64,000 nt of DNA from Otatea glauca (Eukaryota; Streptophyta; Magnoliopsida; Poales; Poaceae), in assembly GCA_036346275.1 (NCBI GenBank), contig CM070711.1, positions 63,527,078 through 63,591,077 of the forward strand, written 5' to 3'. Position 1 is the first letter of the stretch. Every line of letters starts with the position of its first letter. The position numbers and the translations under genes are program-made. Positions 53,973-64,000 of this stretch are shown here, piece after piece. The notes beneath the pieces were generated by a model. The model was not told the origin of the DNA and ran no database searches. It was given only the letters and a program-made list of their open reading frames with translations.

Positions 53973-54594
53973 CTACTCTGAATCTAGCCTAAATCTTTGT
54001 AGACCAGCGTGTTCACTTGAGCTACCTGTCGATAAGCCTCTCTCCCTATGTCCAGTTCTACATACCCTCAGAGGGCCTGAACTTGAATATCGTCGAAAAG
54101 AGCCAGAGGCATCCAGAGTATCATAACGTGCCGATGCAGTGAATATCTCGGCAGATAGCACTGGGTCGACGTCCATATCCAGACTTGCTCTACTTATAAT
54201 CTCAGCATCCTGGATATGCAAATCTTGGCTAAAACTTCTCGATTCATTGAACTCACTGCCTTCATTGCATACCAACTTTAAAGCTTGAACAACTTCCCCC
54301 ATAAACGGGCGCTGATCCACCTCAGGCTGAACGCACATAGAAGCAATTGCTGCTACTTTTGCAATGCTGTCAAATGGGATGCTACTTCCAAGTGATGGAT
54401 CTATGATTGTCCCCAAACCATCCCTGCTTGTTAGAAGAGGGCGAGCCCATGCAACTAAGTTTTCTTGCCCTGCAGGTCTTGACATATCTACTGGTTTCCT
54501 TCCTGTAAGAAGCTCCAGAAGGACAACACCGTAGCTGTACACGTCACTCTTTACTAGAAGATGCCCCGTCATTGCATATTCAGGAGCAACGTAC
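53973..54594 (-). CDS. ALE2: ALE2-like gene, last exon: kinase C-lobe end and tail
   Basis: Begins (G)YVAPEYAMTGHLLVKSDVYS, with the APE motif that ends the activation segment. It continues LLELLTGRKPVDMSRPAGQE, then IASMCVQPEVDQRPFMGEVV (subdomain XI Arg). A Ser-rich cytoplasmic tail ends SSSEHAGLQRFRLDSE and stop. SSGPLR near the end recalls the ALE2 tail. Acceptor TGTTAG at 54595-54600. Confidence 0.95.
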
Positions 54595-57500
54595 CTAACA
54601 AGAATCCATCATGAGTTTACCATACGTCGAGGATATTTAACCAACTATAAAAGAGCAAGATAATAATTTCCGATCCAACTTACCCGAAAGTTCCCATAAC
54701 ACGAGTTGAAATATGCTCGTTCCCCTCGCCCAGAGCTGTTCTTGCTAGGCCAAAGTCGGACACCTTGGGGGTGAAGTCATGTTCCAACAAAATGTTGCTT
54801 GACTTGAAGTCACGATGTATGACACGAGGACTTGAATCTTCGTGCAAATAAGCAAGAGCACGTGCTGCACCAAGTGCAATTTTCAGCCTAGCATCCCAAT
54901 CAAGTGGAGCAGTTTCCTTATCTGATCCTGCTTGGAATCATAAAAAAATATTTTTAGAAGTTCACACATCCATATTATCATTTGCTAATTGAGAGAACAA
55001 GGGATATATACTATGAAACCCATGAAACATACCAGGAATTTGAAAAGACAGGTCTGTATTTTGTTGGTATCAAGTATCAACATAATGTAACTGGAAACTA
55101 GTATGAGTATTTCATATCTTATCACGTCATTGTTCATTGTGCAGCTCCATTATAACAAATTAACAACTGTATAACACTATATAAAAGACCTCTGTATTTT
55201 CTTGTCAATAAAGTGCTTGGCCCATCTAATGCATCGCCTTCCAAGAAAAACATAATAAGGAATGAAACAGAGTTCTGATGACAAAATGAAGTCTTAGAAA
55301 CTGAAGTCTGGTCACAAAATGAACAGTCTTACCATGCAAGTGAGATTCCACACTCCCATTCGGAACAAGCTCATATATCAAACATCGGATATGCTCCTCT
55401 GTGCATATACCTATCAACTTAACCAAATTCCTGTGATGCAATCTGCTAAGCATCTCAACCTCAGCCAAAAATTCCCTGGTTCCCTGCTGATCATCCCGCT
55501 TAAGAATTTTGACAGCAACCCGTTCTCCATCCTCAAGAATACCTTCGTAAACACGTCCAAAACCACCCTCACCAATTATTCTGGACTCGTCAAATCTATG
55601 TGTAGCTCTCTCCATTTCAACCAAGCTAAATGTTTTTGCGGATCCTTTATATGTCACTATGCTTGAGCTGAAGGACGGTGCTGTTGAAATAGGTCTGCTT
55701 CCTAGCCTGCTCCCTACCACAACAGAATCAAGACCTGCATTTTAAATGCAAAGCATTGATGAAGAAAAAGAGAGAATCAGGGTGTAAAGTCAATTTTTGT
55801 AGCTGTAACCCCTTCAAATTTTTCTCAAAGCTGTTCCAAGTACTTTCACCAGTGAAGCACGAAACAAAACTCATATTCTTTCATATAAACATTCCTTTTC
55901 AGCAACAGAAACATTTTTATACGGTTTCTTTTTTATGAAATAGCAACATAAACATGAAACCAGACTTCTTAACTCTTGAAAGCTAAAAACAGAATAATCA
56001 TCTTAAGTGAACTTAGTTTGCTAGTTACATGCGCAAACAATCATATCAAGGCCTCAGAATGTATTAGGGCATGGAAAGGATGATCAATCAATCTTGTTGT
56101 TCTCTAACATATACATATAAAGACACAGTAGAATCTGCTACCAGATGGCTCATGTTTTCACCAAAAGAAGGGGCACCTTATGCTTTCGGGAGAAAAAAAA
56201 ACATGCTGCATTTCGCTAGTTTTTCAATGTGTCACATGGAAAGAAAAAAACAAGAATAATCCGTAAACGAGATGTCTTCCTACCTGCTGGCTTTGCTGGC
56301 GTAAGTGACACTTCAGTTAAATGATTATGGTTTCTAAGCTTGAAATAAATCACCAATGCAGCTCCAGCACATAAAACGAAAGCAAAGACACTTGATAGAA
56401 CAATTATGAGAATTATGCCCCTGCCTTTTCTTTCTCTGCGGTTTCCCACATCAACAGCAAGTGGACGCAACCTTGGATCATTTACATTGCTAAGGCCATT
56501 GTTCATACTTCCAGGAGCTGTCGGTGGCGACGAAGGAAGACCTGCATGAATAAATGAAACAAAGTATATTGTGACCATGTTTTGACTTTCGAGAAAAAAA
56601 AATGAGCAGCAAGAGAACTATAGACCTGAATAATAAACACAACGATTTAAGGATCAAGTCAAATGTCAAAAATAGCAACAATTTAGATTGGAAGAGGCTA
56701 ACATAAAGAAACCGATATTAAGTGGAACACCACAATAAGAGTTAAAAAGAACTCTTACCTGGGTAAAGAACATATAGCACATCATAGTTTCCAAAATACA
56801 TACGGTTTATGATGACCTGCTTGTGCCAAAACCTTTCAAATACTAAAAGTGCTGTTGTATTGTCAAATTTTGCTCCCAGTGGCACAAGATCAATAAGGAC
56901 AATTGTCTTCTCAGGGTCCTCAGTTGCAGCATTTGCTCCCATAACACGAACTTGACTTTGTTTCATGAACACTCCAGATGAAATTTCTTGTGCAAGTTCT
57001 GAGACCAATGCAAAGAACGTGTACAATGCTATACCTAAACGAAGCTCGACTTTTATTGGCAACACACAGAGACATGTTGTTCCTGGAGGACTATTGGTCA
57101 GCGGATCTTGACAAGATAATGGCGTGCAGTCTAGCAAAACAGAAAAGAACACGAATGAACCACAACTAAGTGATCGCTACTCAAAATGTATCAGCTGAAT
57201 AGCTGACTAAATTTGAATGTAGATAACATTTGAATTAAGTAATTCAAATGGTACAAATAGTATCCTCCGCATACATGAATTTGGAGGTGGAGGCGGCAGT
57301 GATTGACTTGGTCCTGGTGCCAAAGCCTTGGGCTTTTTAAATGCAGGACTGTCAGGAGGAAGCACAGGCCGTAGAGCAGGTTCTGCACAGGCATAATTAT
57401 ACCCAAAAAAGATTATAACATTATCTAGTTACATTCATATTAAAGCCACGAAATCTAGATTACTTCCAGCCCTATTGGATTTAACATAAAAGGAGAAAGA

Positions 57501-60500
57501 AGTTTTTTTAACATTTTGACAGATTGAATGGAGGATGAAAACCTGACCACCTGCATGACTGATTTCACATACTCCCTCCAATCACAAATAGTTGTCGTTT
57601 TGGACATAGGTGCAGTCAAACTTTCAAAACTTTGACTGTAAATATATTTTAAAATATTTAAATTTGATATATGAAATCGTATGTGTAGACTTTCTCGAAA
57701 AGTACTTTCATAATATTATGATTTTATTGAGTTTTATAAATATATTATAATAGAAATTAGTGGTCAAAGTTGTGCTTTGCTGACCACTTTGATGTCCAAA
57801 ATGAAACCTATTTGTGACTGGAAGGAGTATATTCAAATGCCTATAGCAGGGCAGGATTCTTTGCATGTTCATTTCAAGGACGAGTCTCAATCAATGTTTG
57901 TGGACTAAATATTGAACTGTCAATCAAGTACACAGGGACAATTCTTGCATTACTGTGCTGAACTGTCTGTTCTATTCAATGCCATGATGTATCAACTCTC
58001 GAGGTTGTCAGCATGCATGCTTGAGCCTAATTGAACTTTTAACATATTAGTACCTTTGGAAAAACGAGGTGGTGCATGTTTGGACCTATTCTTAGGGGAT
58101 ATGGCAGGAGCATTTGTAGGAATTAGAGCAAATGAGACAATGTAAAGAACAAAGAGCAAATTGCAACACATAGTCAAACAAAGAACAACCGACCTGGAGA
58201 ATAGGAAGGTGAATGATAATGATGAGGATGATGTGGAGCATATGCAGGATTTCCTTGTCCTTTTCCTTTCGATGGAAGCAAGCCTACAGGTGCAGGTGCA
58301 GGATTATGATGTAAACCTGAATGTCCATGGCTTGTTGCAGAAGCGTTATCAGCTCTATGTGGAGCAGGGCTTATGACAGGAAAAGAACCTGCATCAAACA
58401 TCACTTACTGAGATGAATGCATTTATTTCTAATTGCCTTTTCGCTATGTGCATACCTTTGTGGTGTCTATGGTTGGCAGGTGGTAAATGGCTGAAATGTT
58501 CCTTTGGAGGTGCAGCAACTGGAATGCCATGTCCTCTCCTATGGATGCTGGGAGAATTTGAGGGAGAAACGGCAGGTCCTGCACAATATAACTTCATGAA
58601 TCATTTTATTATCAACAATAGGTTCATTATGGTAGTAGCTAGTAGGTATGGTTGGTGGGGTACCTTTTACATATGTGTTATTTATAGGCAAGGAATGGTG
58701 ATGCCTTCCCTTTGAAGGTGCCACAATTGGAGCTCCATGAATCTTCCCGTGTGAATTGTGAACAGGCAAGGAATGGTGATGCCTTCCTTTCGGAGGTGCT
58801 GCAGTTGGAACTCCATGGGCCTTCCCATGATTGGCAGGATGGGTTGTTGTTGCTGGAGAAGCTACTGGTCCTGCATAATGTAGTAGAACAAAAATGTGTT
58901 ATGCATTCCCTACCAGATGTATACAACAAATTTTTCAACTTGAGCAAGAGGAGATGATATGTGGACATGTACAACTCAAGAAGTACATAACCAAATATTA
59001 TAAAGGTCTTTTTGGACCGCCAGATAGCAATCATTTTTCTATGATTGAGTCTTGTCGAGATGATATCCCTCAAGTTTCTAACATGGAGAATGATATTCCT
59101 ACAAAGGAGTTTACAGAGAAAGAGGTGAGGGTGACAATTTTTCAAATGGAACACAATAAGACACCGGGTCCGAATGGGTTTCCAGCTGAATTTTACCAGG
59201 TGTTTGGGACGTTATTAAGAATGACTTAATGCTATGTTTCATGATTGCATAAGGGTGTCCTTCCTCTACTCAGTCTGAATTTTGGTGTTATTATGCTTCT
59301 GCCTAAGAACAAATATGCAAACCGGATACAACGGTATCAATCTGTCTTATTAATGTCAGCTTTAAAATTTTCACTAAAGTCGGCATTAACAGGATCACAA
59401 GTGTCACTCAAAATGTTGTATGTCCGACGCAGACGGAGTTTATGCCAGGGCGGAATATTTTGGAAGACGTAATAATTTTACATGAAACAATTCACGAGAT
59501 GCACAAGAAAAAAATGGATAGGGTCATTTTTAAAGTGGACTTCAAAAAGACTTATGATAAAGTCAAATGGTCTTTTCTTCAACAGACCTTAAGGATGAAA
59601 GGTTTCTCACCACGATGATGTTCGTGGATTGAGAACTTTGTGTCCAGTGGGAGCGTTGGCATCAAGGTCATCGATGACATTGGCCTGTACTTTCAGACCC
59701 GAAAAGGTCTCAGGCAGATAGATCATTTGTCCCTTATTTTATTTAACAAAGTTGTGGATATGTTGGTTGTTTTTTTAGAACGGGCCAAAGTAAATGGAAA
59801 ATAAAAGGAGTAATACAGCATTTGGTGGATAATGGGCTGTCAATTTTACAGTATGCAGATGACACTATTATCTTTCTGGATCATAATTTTCAGCAAGGCA
59901 AAAATCTGAAACTCTTGTTATGTGCTTTCGAACAACTTTCTGGCCTCAATATAAATTTCCACAAAAGTGAAATTTTTTGTTTCGGTGCTGCTAAGGATTT
60001 CTAACTCCAATACTCACAGTTATTCGGCTGTGAGTTAGGTAGCTTCCCGTTCAAATACCTCGGCATACTGATACATTATAGAAATTTAAGAAATAATGAG
60101 TGGAAGGGGGTAGAAGAAAGATTTGAAAAGATGTTGAGTAGTTGGAAGGAAAATATCTGTCAACTGGTGGTAGATTAGTTCTTATAAACTCTGTGCTTAG
60201 CAGTTTACCCATATTTATGTTATCCTTTTTTAGGATACCACTTGGGGTTCTTAAACGAGTGAACTACTTCAGGTCCAGATTTTTCTAGCAGAATGACAAC
60301 CAAAAGAGAAAATATAGGCTTGCTAAATGGAGTATTCTATGCCAACCCAAAAATCAAGGGGGCTGGGGATTCATGATCTTAATGTACAAAATATGTGTTT
60401 GATTAGTAAATGGTTATTCAAACTTTTAAATGAGGAGGGTGTCTGGCAACGTCTCCTCATAAGGAAGTATTTGGGAAGTAAGACTCTGTCTCAAGTGGAA

Positions 60501-63500
60501 GGGAGGCCAGGGGACTCTCACTTTTGGACAGGTCTAATGAAGGTTAAACATCACTTTTTCTGGTTTGGATCCTTTCACATTCATGATGGATCTCAAATAC
60601 GGTTTTGGCAAAACATTTGGCTCGGAAATACTTAGTGAACAATGCCCTCAACTTTTTAACATTGTTTGACAACATGTTACAGTGGCTGAAGTACTGAGCT
60701 CTGACTCTTTTAATGTGTCTTTTCGTAGGGTCATTACAGGATCTAATTTACGAATTTTGAAGAGCTTATTAGTAGGGTTGTTGGTATACAATTAACTCCA
60801 GAACAAGATAAATTTCGATGAAATCTACATCAAAATAGACAGTTTTCTGTCCATTCGATGTATGCATCCTTAATGCATCAACATCTTCCAGTAACAAATA
60901 GATATCTGTGGCAGCTCAAGGTAACTTTAAAAATAAAATTTTTCCTTTGGTACCTCCATCGAGGGGTGGTTTTGAAAAATATAACCTTAATAAAAGGAAT
61001 TGAATTGATAGTAAACAATGTTGTTTTTGTAACAATGAGAAAACCATAAAACATCTCTTTTTTACTGTCAGTATGCTCGTTTTGTATAGTGTACTATACA
61101 AGCGGATTTTAATTTGCCACCTCCTAGGAGTATAATCAATATGTTTGGAAACTGGTTATTGGGGTTGGGAAAGGAGTTAAAGGCTCACATTTTGGCCAGG
61201 CTGCCGCTTTATGTTGGTCTATCTGGCTTTGTCGAAATGATGTTGTTTTGATAAGAAAAGAATGTCTAATCCATTGCAGGTTATCTGTATGTATATCAAT
61301 TGGCTGCAATCATGGCCCGTGTTGCATCGACAAGAGGATCGCGATGTGGTGTTAGTGGCATGCAGATCTTTGGAGATGCTGATCAGGGAATTATTCATCG
61401 GCCATGGATGGAGATTTAGTAAATGACTGCGTACAGGTTGAGAGTTTTGCATTATCCTTTTCATGGATTGTTGAAACTATGTTTTCTAGAATGTACTTCA
61501 GACAGCATTTCGACTGTAAGTTTGTAATAATTGGTTGACTGTGTGCATCTTAGGATGCAGAGGCCGGGAGTTAATATATTCTTCTGTTATCTAATAAAAA
61601 GATGTATTTCTTGTATGAATACTTTTTTTAGAGAGAATTTCTTGTACGGATGCTGCTGGAGAGACATACTTTGTGTTTGTGGCTTATTTGCAGGCAATGG
61701 AGGGTAGGATCTGAAAGGTGGTGCCAAAACTGGGGGGGTGAAGTCATTGATACTGGAGGAACAGCAGGTCCTGCGTCATACATACATTGTTGGAATTAAT
61801 TTTAGAACGAACAAATATTTTTTTTACAAACTCTCAACTGGATGGGATATAGTATATACTTTTCTTATGTGGATAATTTAAATGTGGTAAATGATTTGGA
61901 TGGGAAGCAACTCTAATGCCATACATCTTCCGCTGATTGGTGGGTCGAGCAATTAGTGGCGGTGAAGTAGATGAGCCTGCCCGTCATACATATATGATTA
62001 TATTGTAATCAAGAGAAGTCTGTTGAGATTTAACTAAATGAGAAGGTTACCTCCTATGTATGGATAATCTGGAGGGGGTGAAGTGATAGAGGATTGCTCT
62101 GGAGTTGCAGCAGCAGGCGCACCATACCTAGCCCCATGGACGGCAGGAGAAGTGATTGGTGATGGAGAAACGGCAGACACTGTACATCATATGTCCAGAA
62201 TGCATAAATTGAGATGATAAAGTTTACATAATGACCTAGTTGAGTTCAGTACCATTTGAATGCGAACTTTGTCCCTGTTTTGGGGGAACTTCAATGACGT
62301 GATGCATAGAAGGTGGAGCAGCATGAATGTTGTCTCTGTTCGAATCAATTGGTGGAAAGATAGCTGGGTTTGCAGGGGGAGAATGATCAGTCTCACTTGT
62401 GCCTATTCCCAAGCAAATAGCTCTTTTCGAAATGACATAGAATTTTTGCACACTGAATTAGGGAGAGTGCACCTTTTGGTGGTGAGCTGTAGTGCCTTGG
62501 AAAGTTATTTGGAGGCCTGGCAGGTGATATGCCATCTTTGTCCTGACTGGATGCGGGAGTGATGGATGTCGGTGGTACAGCTGCTATATACACCAAAGGT
62601 TACAACAAAATCTGGGTCAGATAAATACGAACATTTGAAACACATGCACCAGTTAAATGGCCAGAGATCAAGAAGAACAATACCTTTTCGTGGTGGCTTT
62701 CTTTGGCTGGGTAATTCTGCTGGAGGTGAAGCAACTGGTATTCCAGATGTGTCCTGAGCAGTTGGTGGAGTATGGGATGATGGAGGAGTTGCTGCCATGC
62801 GAATGACAGGTTGCAACAGATTCTGAGTTAGGTAAATATGAGAACTTCACGCCATTTCATTAGCTAATAAAGTTTTAACATGGTATAACATTAGATCCAA
62901 CAATCTTACAATGGGCATTTATACGGGGTGAAGGAGCTGGCTGTGTTGATTGACTGCCAGTAGAAGGGGGAGATGGAGGAGGTTGAGATGCTGATCAAGG
63001 TAAAACTATATGAAATTAGAGGAAGTAAAAGAATGATCAAATGCTCTAATGAACAGTGGGAACATAAGCCAGATCCAAAGAGTTCTTACACCAGGGTGGC
63101 TGTCGAAAAAAAGGTGCAGCAGTTGGAGTGTTCACAGCAATTTTAGGGTGAGGAACATGTGGTTGAACTGGAAGAGATGGCAAAGCTGCAGGCACTTGTT
63201 CTTGAAGATGAGGATTGCCAGTTTGAATAGATGGAGAAATCATTCGTGAAGGTGGAACAGCTTGGCCTGTGAATATAGCAAAAAGGTTACACTCATTCCA
63301 AACTAGATTTTACAGTTACATAGAGGCAGATAGAGTTCAGCATCATGCTGACCAACAATTGGCACTTGACTCTGTATAGATGGGGATATTCCTATGTTTG
63401 GCGACTGATAAAAATGATCAGGCGAAGCACAAGGTTGCATTGTAGGCAGTGCTGCTTGCTTAGAAGGTGACATAGCTTCATCTGTGGAAGGCAACCCGTT

Positions 63501-63969
63501 AGGAGAATATAAACTATTTCCAGGCAAAAAAATCGGCAGCATTACTAAAACAAATTTGTTAAACATAGGGTTATTAAAAAAGGTTTGCTCAGCATAAGAT
63601 TTGAGGAAATTTTTAAATAAATCATAGTTACAAAAAGTACCTTCAGGCTTGATCGTTGAGCTCAGTGCATATCGATCCTGCTGTTTGTTAACATGTGTAC
63701 TAGTTGGTGCAGATGGTTTTGCAGTTAGTCCTAGAAAAGTAGTTAATTGCATTTAGTTTAGAAATACGCACCATGACATATAAAAATGAAAATTTCAAAT
63801 CATTAGGCTATAGGCATGTTTAGTCACAGACCAAAGCTATGGAGTCTTGGAGCTTGTAATTGTGATGGATAAAGTATATCATCCAAGTTATTTTGTTGAT
63901 GCCGATGCCCACTTGTTATGGGTAGAAGAACTTTACGACCAAAGGCAGGTGCACGAGAATGCTTCAGAC
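53973..63969 (-). CDS. ALE2: ALE2-like receptor serine/threonine kinase, 5' end outside window
   Basis: A spliced minus-strand gene with at least 19 supported exons. Order from the N-terminal side: His/Pro-rich ectodomain modules (63969-57275), a conserved extracellular domain (57130-56759), transmembrane exon (56541-56284), then kinase (55734-53973). Every internal exon up to 55333 is a multiple of three and joins in phase 1, and the last two fit phases 1-0-stop. Family: ALE2 of Arabidopsis, a plasma-membrane kinase acting in epidermis and cuticle formation; orthology here is by domain order and C-terminal motif SSGPLR. No disabling mutation is visible in the kinase. The signal peptide and start lie right of 64000. 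A LINE occupies one intron. Confidence 0.88.
54684..54927 (-). CDS. ALE2: ALE2-like gene, kinase catalytic-loop exon
   Basis: Encodes LDWDARLKIALGAARALAYL, then HEDSSPRVIHRDFKSSNILL and PKVSDFGLARTALGEG, ending STRVMGTFG. The HRD Asp, the catalytic-loop Lys/Asn and the DFG Asp are all present, so the kinase should be active. Donor GTAAGT and acceptor CAAGCAG are canonical. Length 244 bp, entering in phase 1 and leaving in phase 2. Confidence 0.95.
55333..55734 (-). CDS. ALE2: ALE2-like gene, juxtamembrane and kinase N-lobe exon
   Basis: Starts (G)LDSVVVGSRLGSRPISTAPS, a Ser-rich juxtamembrane stretch. Then FSLVEMERATHRFDESRIIG, the Gly loop GEGGFGRVYEG, the VAVKILKRDDQ lysine and REFLAEVEMLSRLHHRNLVK. 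It ends NGSVESHLHG. All N-lobe residues needed for ATP binding are visible. 402 bp, phase 1 to 1. Confidence 0.95.
56284..56541 (-). CDS. ALE2: ALE2-like gene, transmembrane exon
   Basis: GLPSSPPTAPGSMNNGLSNV leads to a basic-flanked hydrophobic helix (GIILIIVLSSVFAFVLCAGA, then ALVIYFKL). Arg/Lys residues before and after the helix place the kinase side in the cytoplasm. 258 bp, phase 1 to 1. Confidence 0.93.
56759..57130 (-). CDS. ALE2: ALE2-like gene, conserved extracellular domain exon
   Basis: CTPLSCQDPLTNSPPGTTCL, then CVLPIKVELRLGIALYTFFA and VPLGAKFDNTTALLVFERFW. This Cys-containing domain in front of the membrane is diagnostic of ALE2 and its close relatives (CTPL.C..PLT..P.G.PC.CV.P). 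It ends YDVLYVLYPG with donor GTAAGA. 372 bp, phase 1 to 1. Confidence 0.93.
57275..57382 (-). CDS. ALE2: ALE2-like gene, proline-rich exon before conserved domain
   Basis: EPALRPVLPPDSPAFKKPKA, then LAPGPSQSLPPPPPNS. 108 bp, with acceptor CTGTGCAG and donor GTATGC. It joins in phase with the exon at 56759. Confidence 0.85.
58054..58116 (-). CDS. ALE2: ALE2-like gene, doubtful small exon
   Basis: The frame TNAPAISPKNRSKHAPPRFS ends in a good donor (AAAG then GTACTA) in the right phase. No AG acceptor exists at a position compatible with phase 1, and the nearest AG dinucleotides would shift the frame. The exon may be decayed and skipped, or there is a local sequence error. Its left border in particular is a guess. 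Confidence 0.35.
58194..58870 (-). CDS. ALE2: ALE2-like gene, three His/Pro-rich ectodomain exons
   Basis: Exons 58664-58870 (207 bp), 58456-58578 (123 bp) and 58194-58388 (195 bp). Each starts with the GP(A/V) or GS dipeptide, contains SP or PP runs and a HG(V/I)P(V/T)AAPPK phrase followed by HHHSLP or HFSHLP. The first contains two copies of the GRHHHSLP unit, an internal duplication. All have canonical splice borders and phase 1 to 1. They code for an extracellular, probably wall-associated, His/Pro-rich stalk. Confidence 0.88.
58890..61620 (+). mobile_element. LINE (L1-type) in intron of kinase gene, opposite orientation
   Basis: Plus-strand fragments of ORF2 run in order. EEMICGHVQLKKYITKYYKG, KTPGPNGFPAEFYQVF and ILLPKN-like residues come first. 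Then KTYDKVKWSF (about 59545), the RT active site LQYADDTIIFLDH (about 59850) and HKSEIFCFGA. After these come NQGGWGFMI-like residues and the zinc-binding tail LWQLKVTLKIKFFLWYLHRG (60908-60967). The 3' end near 61560 has GGATGCAGAGGCCGGG, typical of grass LINEs, before a short A-rich tail. The element is 5'-truncated (no endonuclease) and has many stops. The exact ends and target duplication were not resolved. Confidence 0.88.
61670..61770 (-). pseudogene. ALE2: Degenerate ectodomain exon of ALE2-like gene
   Basis: It begins after acceptor GACGCAG with GPAVPPVSMTSPP, like its neighbours, and can end at a GTATGT donor next to the LINE. Its length (101 bp) is not a multiple of three and would break the reading frame. 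A run of seven C at the frame loss could be an indel. It is probably skipped or dead, or a sequence error. Confidence 0.45.
61860..63969 (-). CDS. ALE2: ALE2-like gene, ten upstream ectodomain exons
   Basis: Exons in transcript order: 63832-63969, 63641-63730, 63353-63481, 63090-63266, 62910-62990, 62684-62791, 62473-62583, 62253-62402, 62051-62179 and 61860-61976. Lengths are 138, 90, 129, 177, 81, 108, 111, 150, 129 and 117 bp, all multiples of three and all phase 1 to 1. They encode Pro/Ser/His-rich modules such as GQAVPPSRMISPSIQTG, AVPPTSITPASSQ and GIPVASPPAELPSQRKPPRK. Acceptors are mostly (T/C)AG and donors GTA or GTG types. The most upstream exon (LKHSRAPAFGRKVLLPITSG) continues from one outside the window. 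Confidence 0.82.
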
Positions 63970-64000
63970 CTTTTAAAACAAAGTATGAAACACAACATTC

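Overview
This is a eukaryotic, plant-type window, most likely from a grass (Poaceae). The evidence is GT-AG introns and typical grass transposable elements: a Tekay/Del chromovirus, a Tat-lineage Ty3/gypsy element with an antisense gene, a Mutator-like element (MULE) carrying a plant mobile domain gene, L1-type LINEs, and hAT-like miniature elements. I see no rRNA, tRNA, CRISPR array or bacterial feature. The species cannot be named from this sequence.

Layout. 1-4786: low-copy host DNA with two possible coding exons of an unrecognised gene (1443-1511 and from 3235), and a roughly 530 bp segment (300-830) that is duplicated further right (3525-3597 plus 19394-19800). The second copy is split by a minus-strand LINE (from 3598). 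That LINE was itself hit by a 2.7 kb non-autonomous Tat-lineage LTR element (4787-7533, target duplication TTTGG) and, 10 bp further on, by an 11.8 kb Tekay chromovirus with 3.1 kb LTRs (7549-19384, target duplication TCTTT). 19860-29787: a non-autonomous hAT element (8 bp duplication GTTATGGC) that contains a complete 8.2 kb MULE (20064-28269, 10 bp duplication). The MULE carries three genes in a row: a MURA-type transposase, a plant mobile domain (PMD) protein and a GRF-type zinc-finger protein. Near-perfect palindromes with a GGCGATCGCC-like core lie in both terminal repeats and upstream of the first and third genes.

29900-31305: an AT-rich hAT-like element. 31513-45376: a 13.9 kb Tat-lineage Ty3/gypsy element on the minus strand (target duplication ATGAT) with gag, PR, RT, RNase H, a second (archaeal-type) RNase H and INT. 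It also has a spliced antisense gene on the plus strand and an 80 bp tandem array near its 3' LTR. 45402-52523: a cluster of small TIR elements around a 2.9 kb copia element that keeps only gag and protease.

53973-63969 and beyond the right edge: the one clearly functional-looking host gene, an ALE2-like receptor serine/threonine kinase on the minus strand. Its kinase, transmembrane and membrane-proximal exons are intact. Its His/Pro-rich ectodomain is encoded by many small exons whose lengths are all multiples of three. A 2.7 kb LINE sits in one intron.

Most TE reading frames are broken by one- or two-base indels, while the kinase gene is clean. LTR-to-LTR differences cluster at CAG/CTG trinucleotides and homopolymers. 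This suggests either long-read consensus errors at CHG-methylated cytosines or methylation-linked decay.
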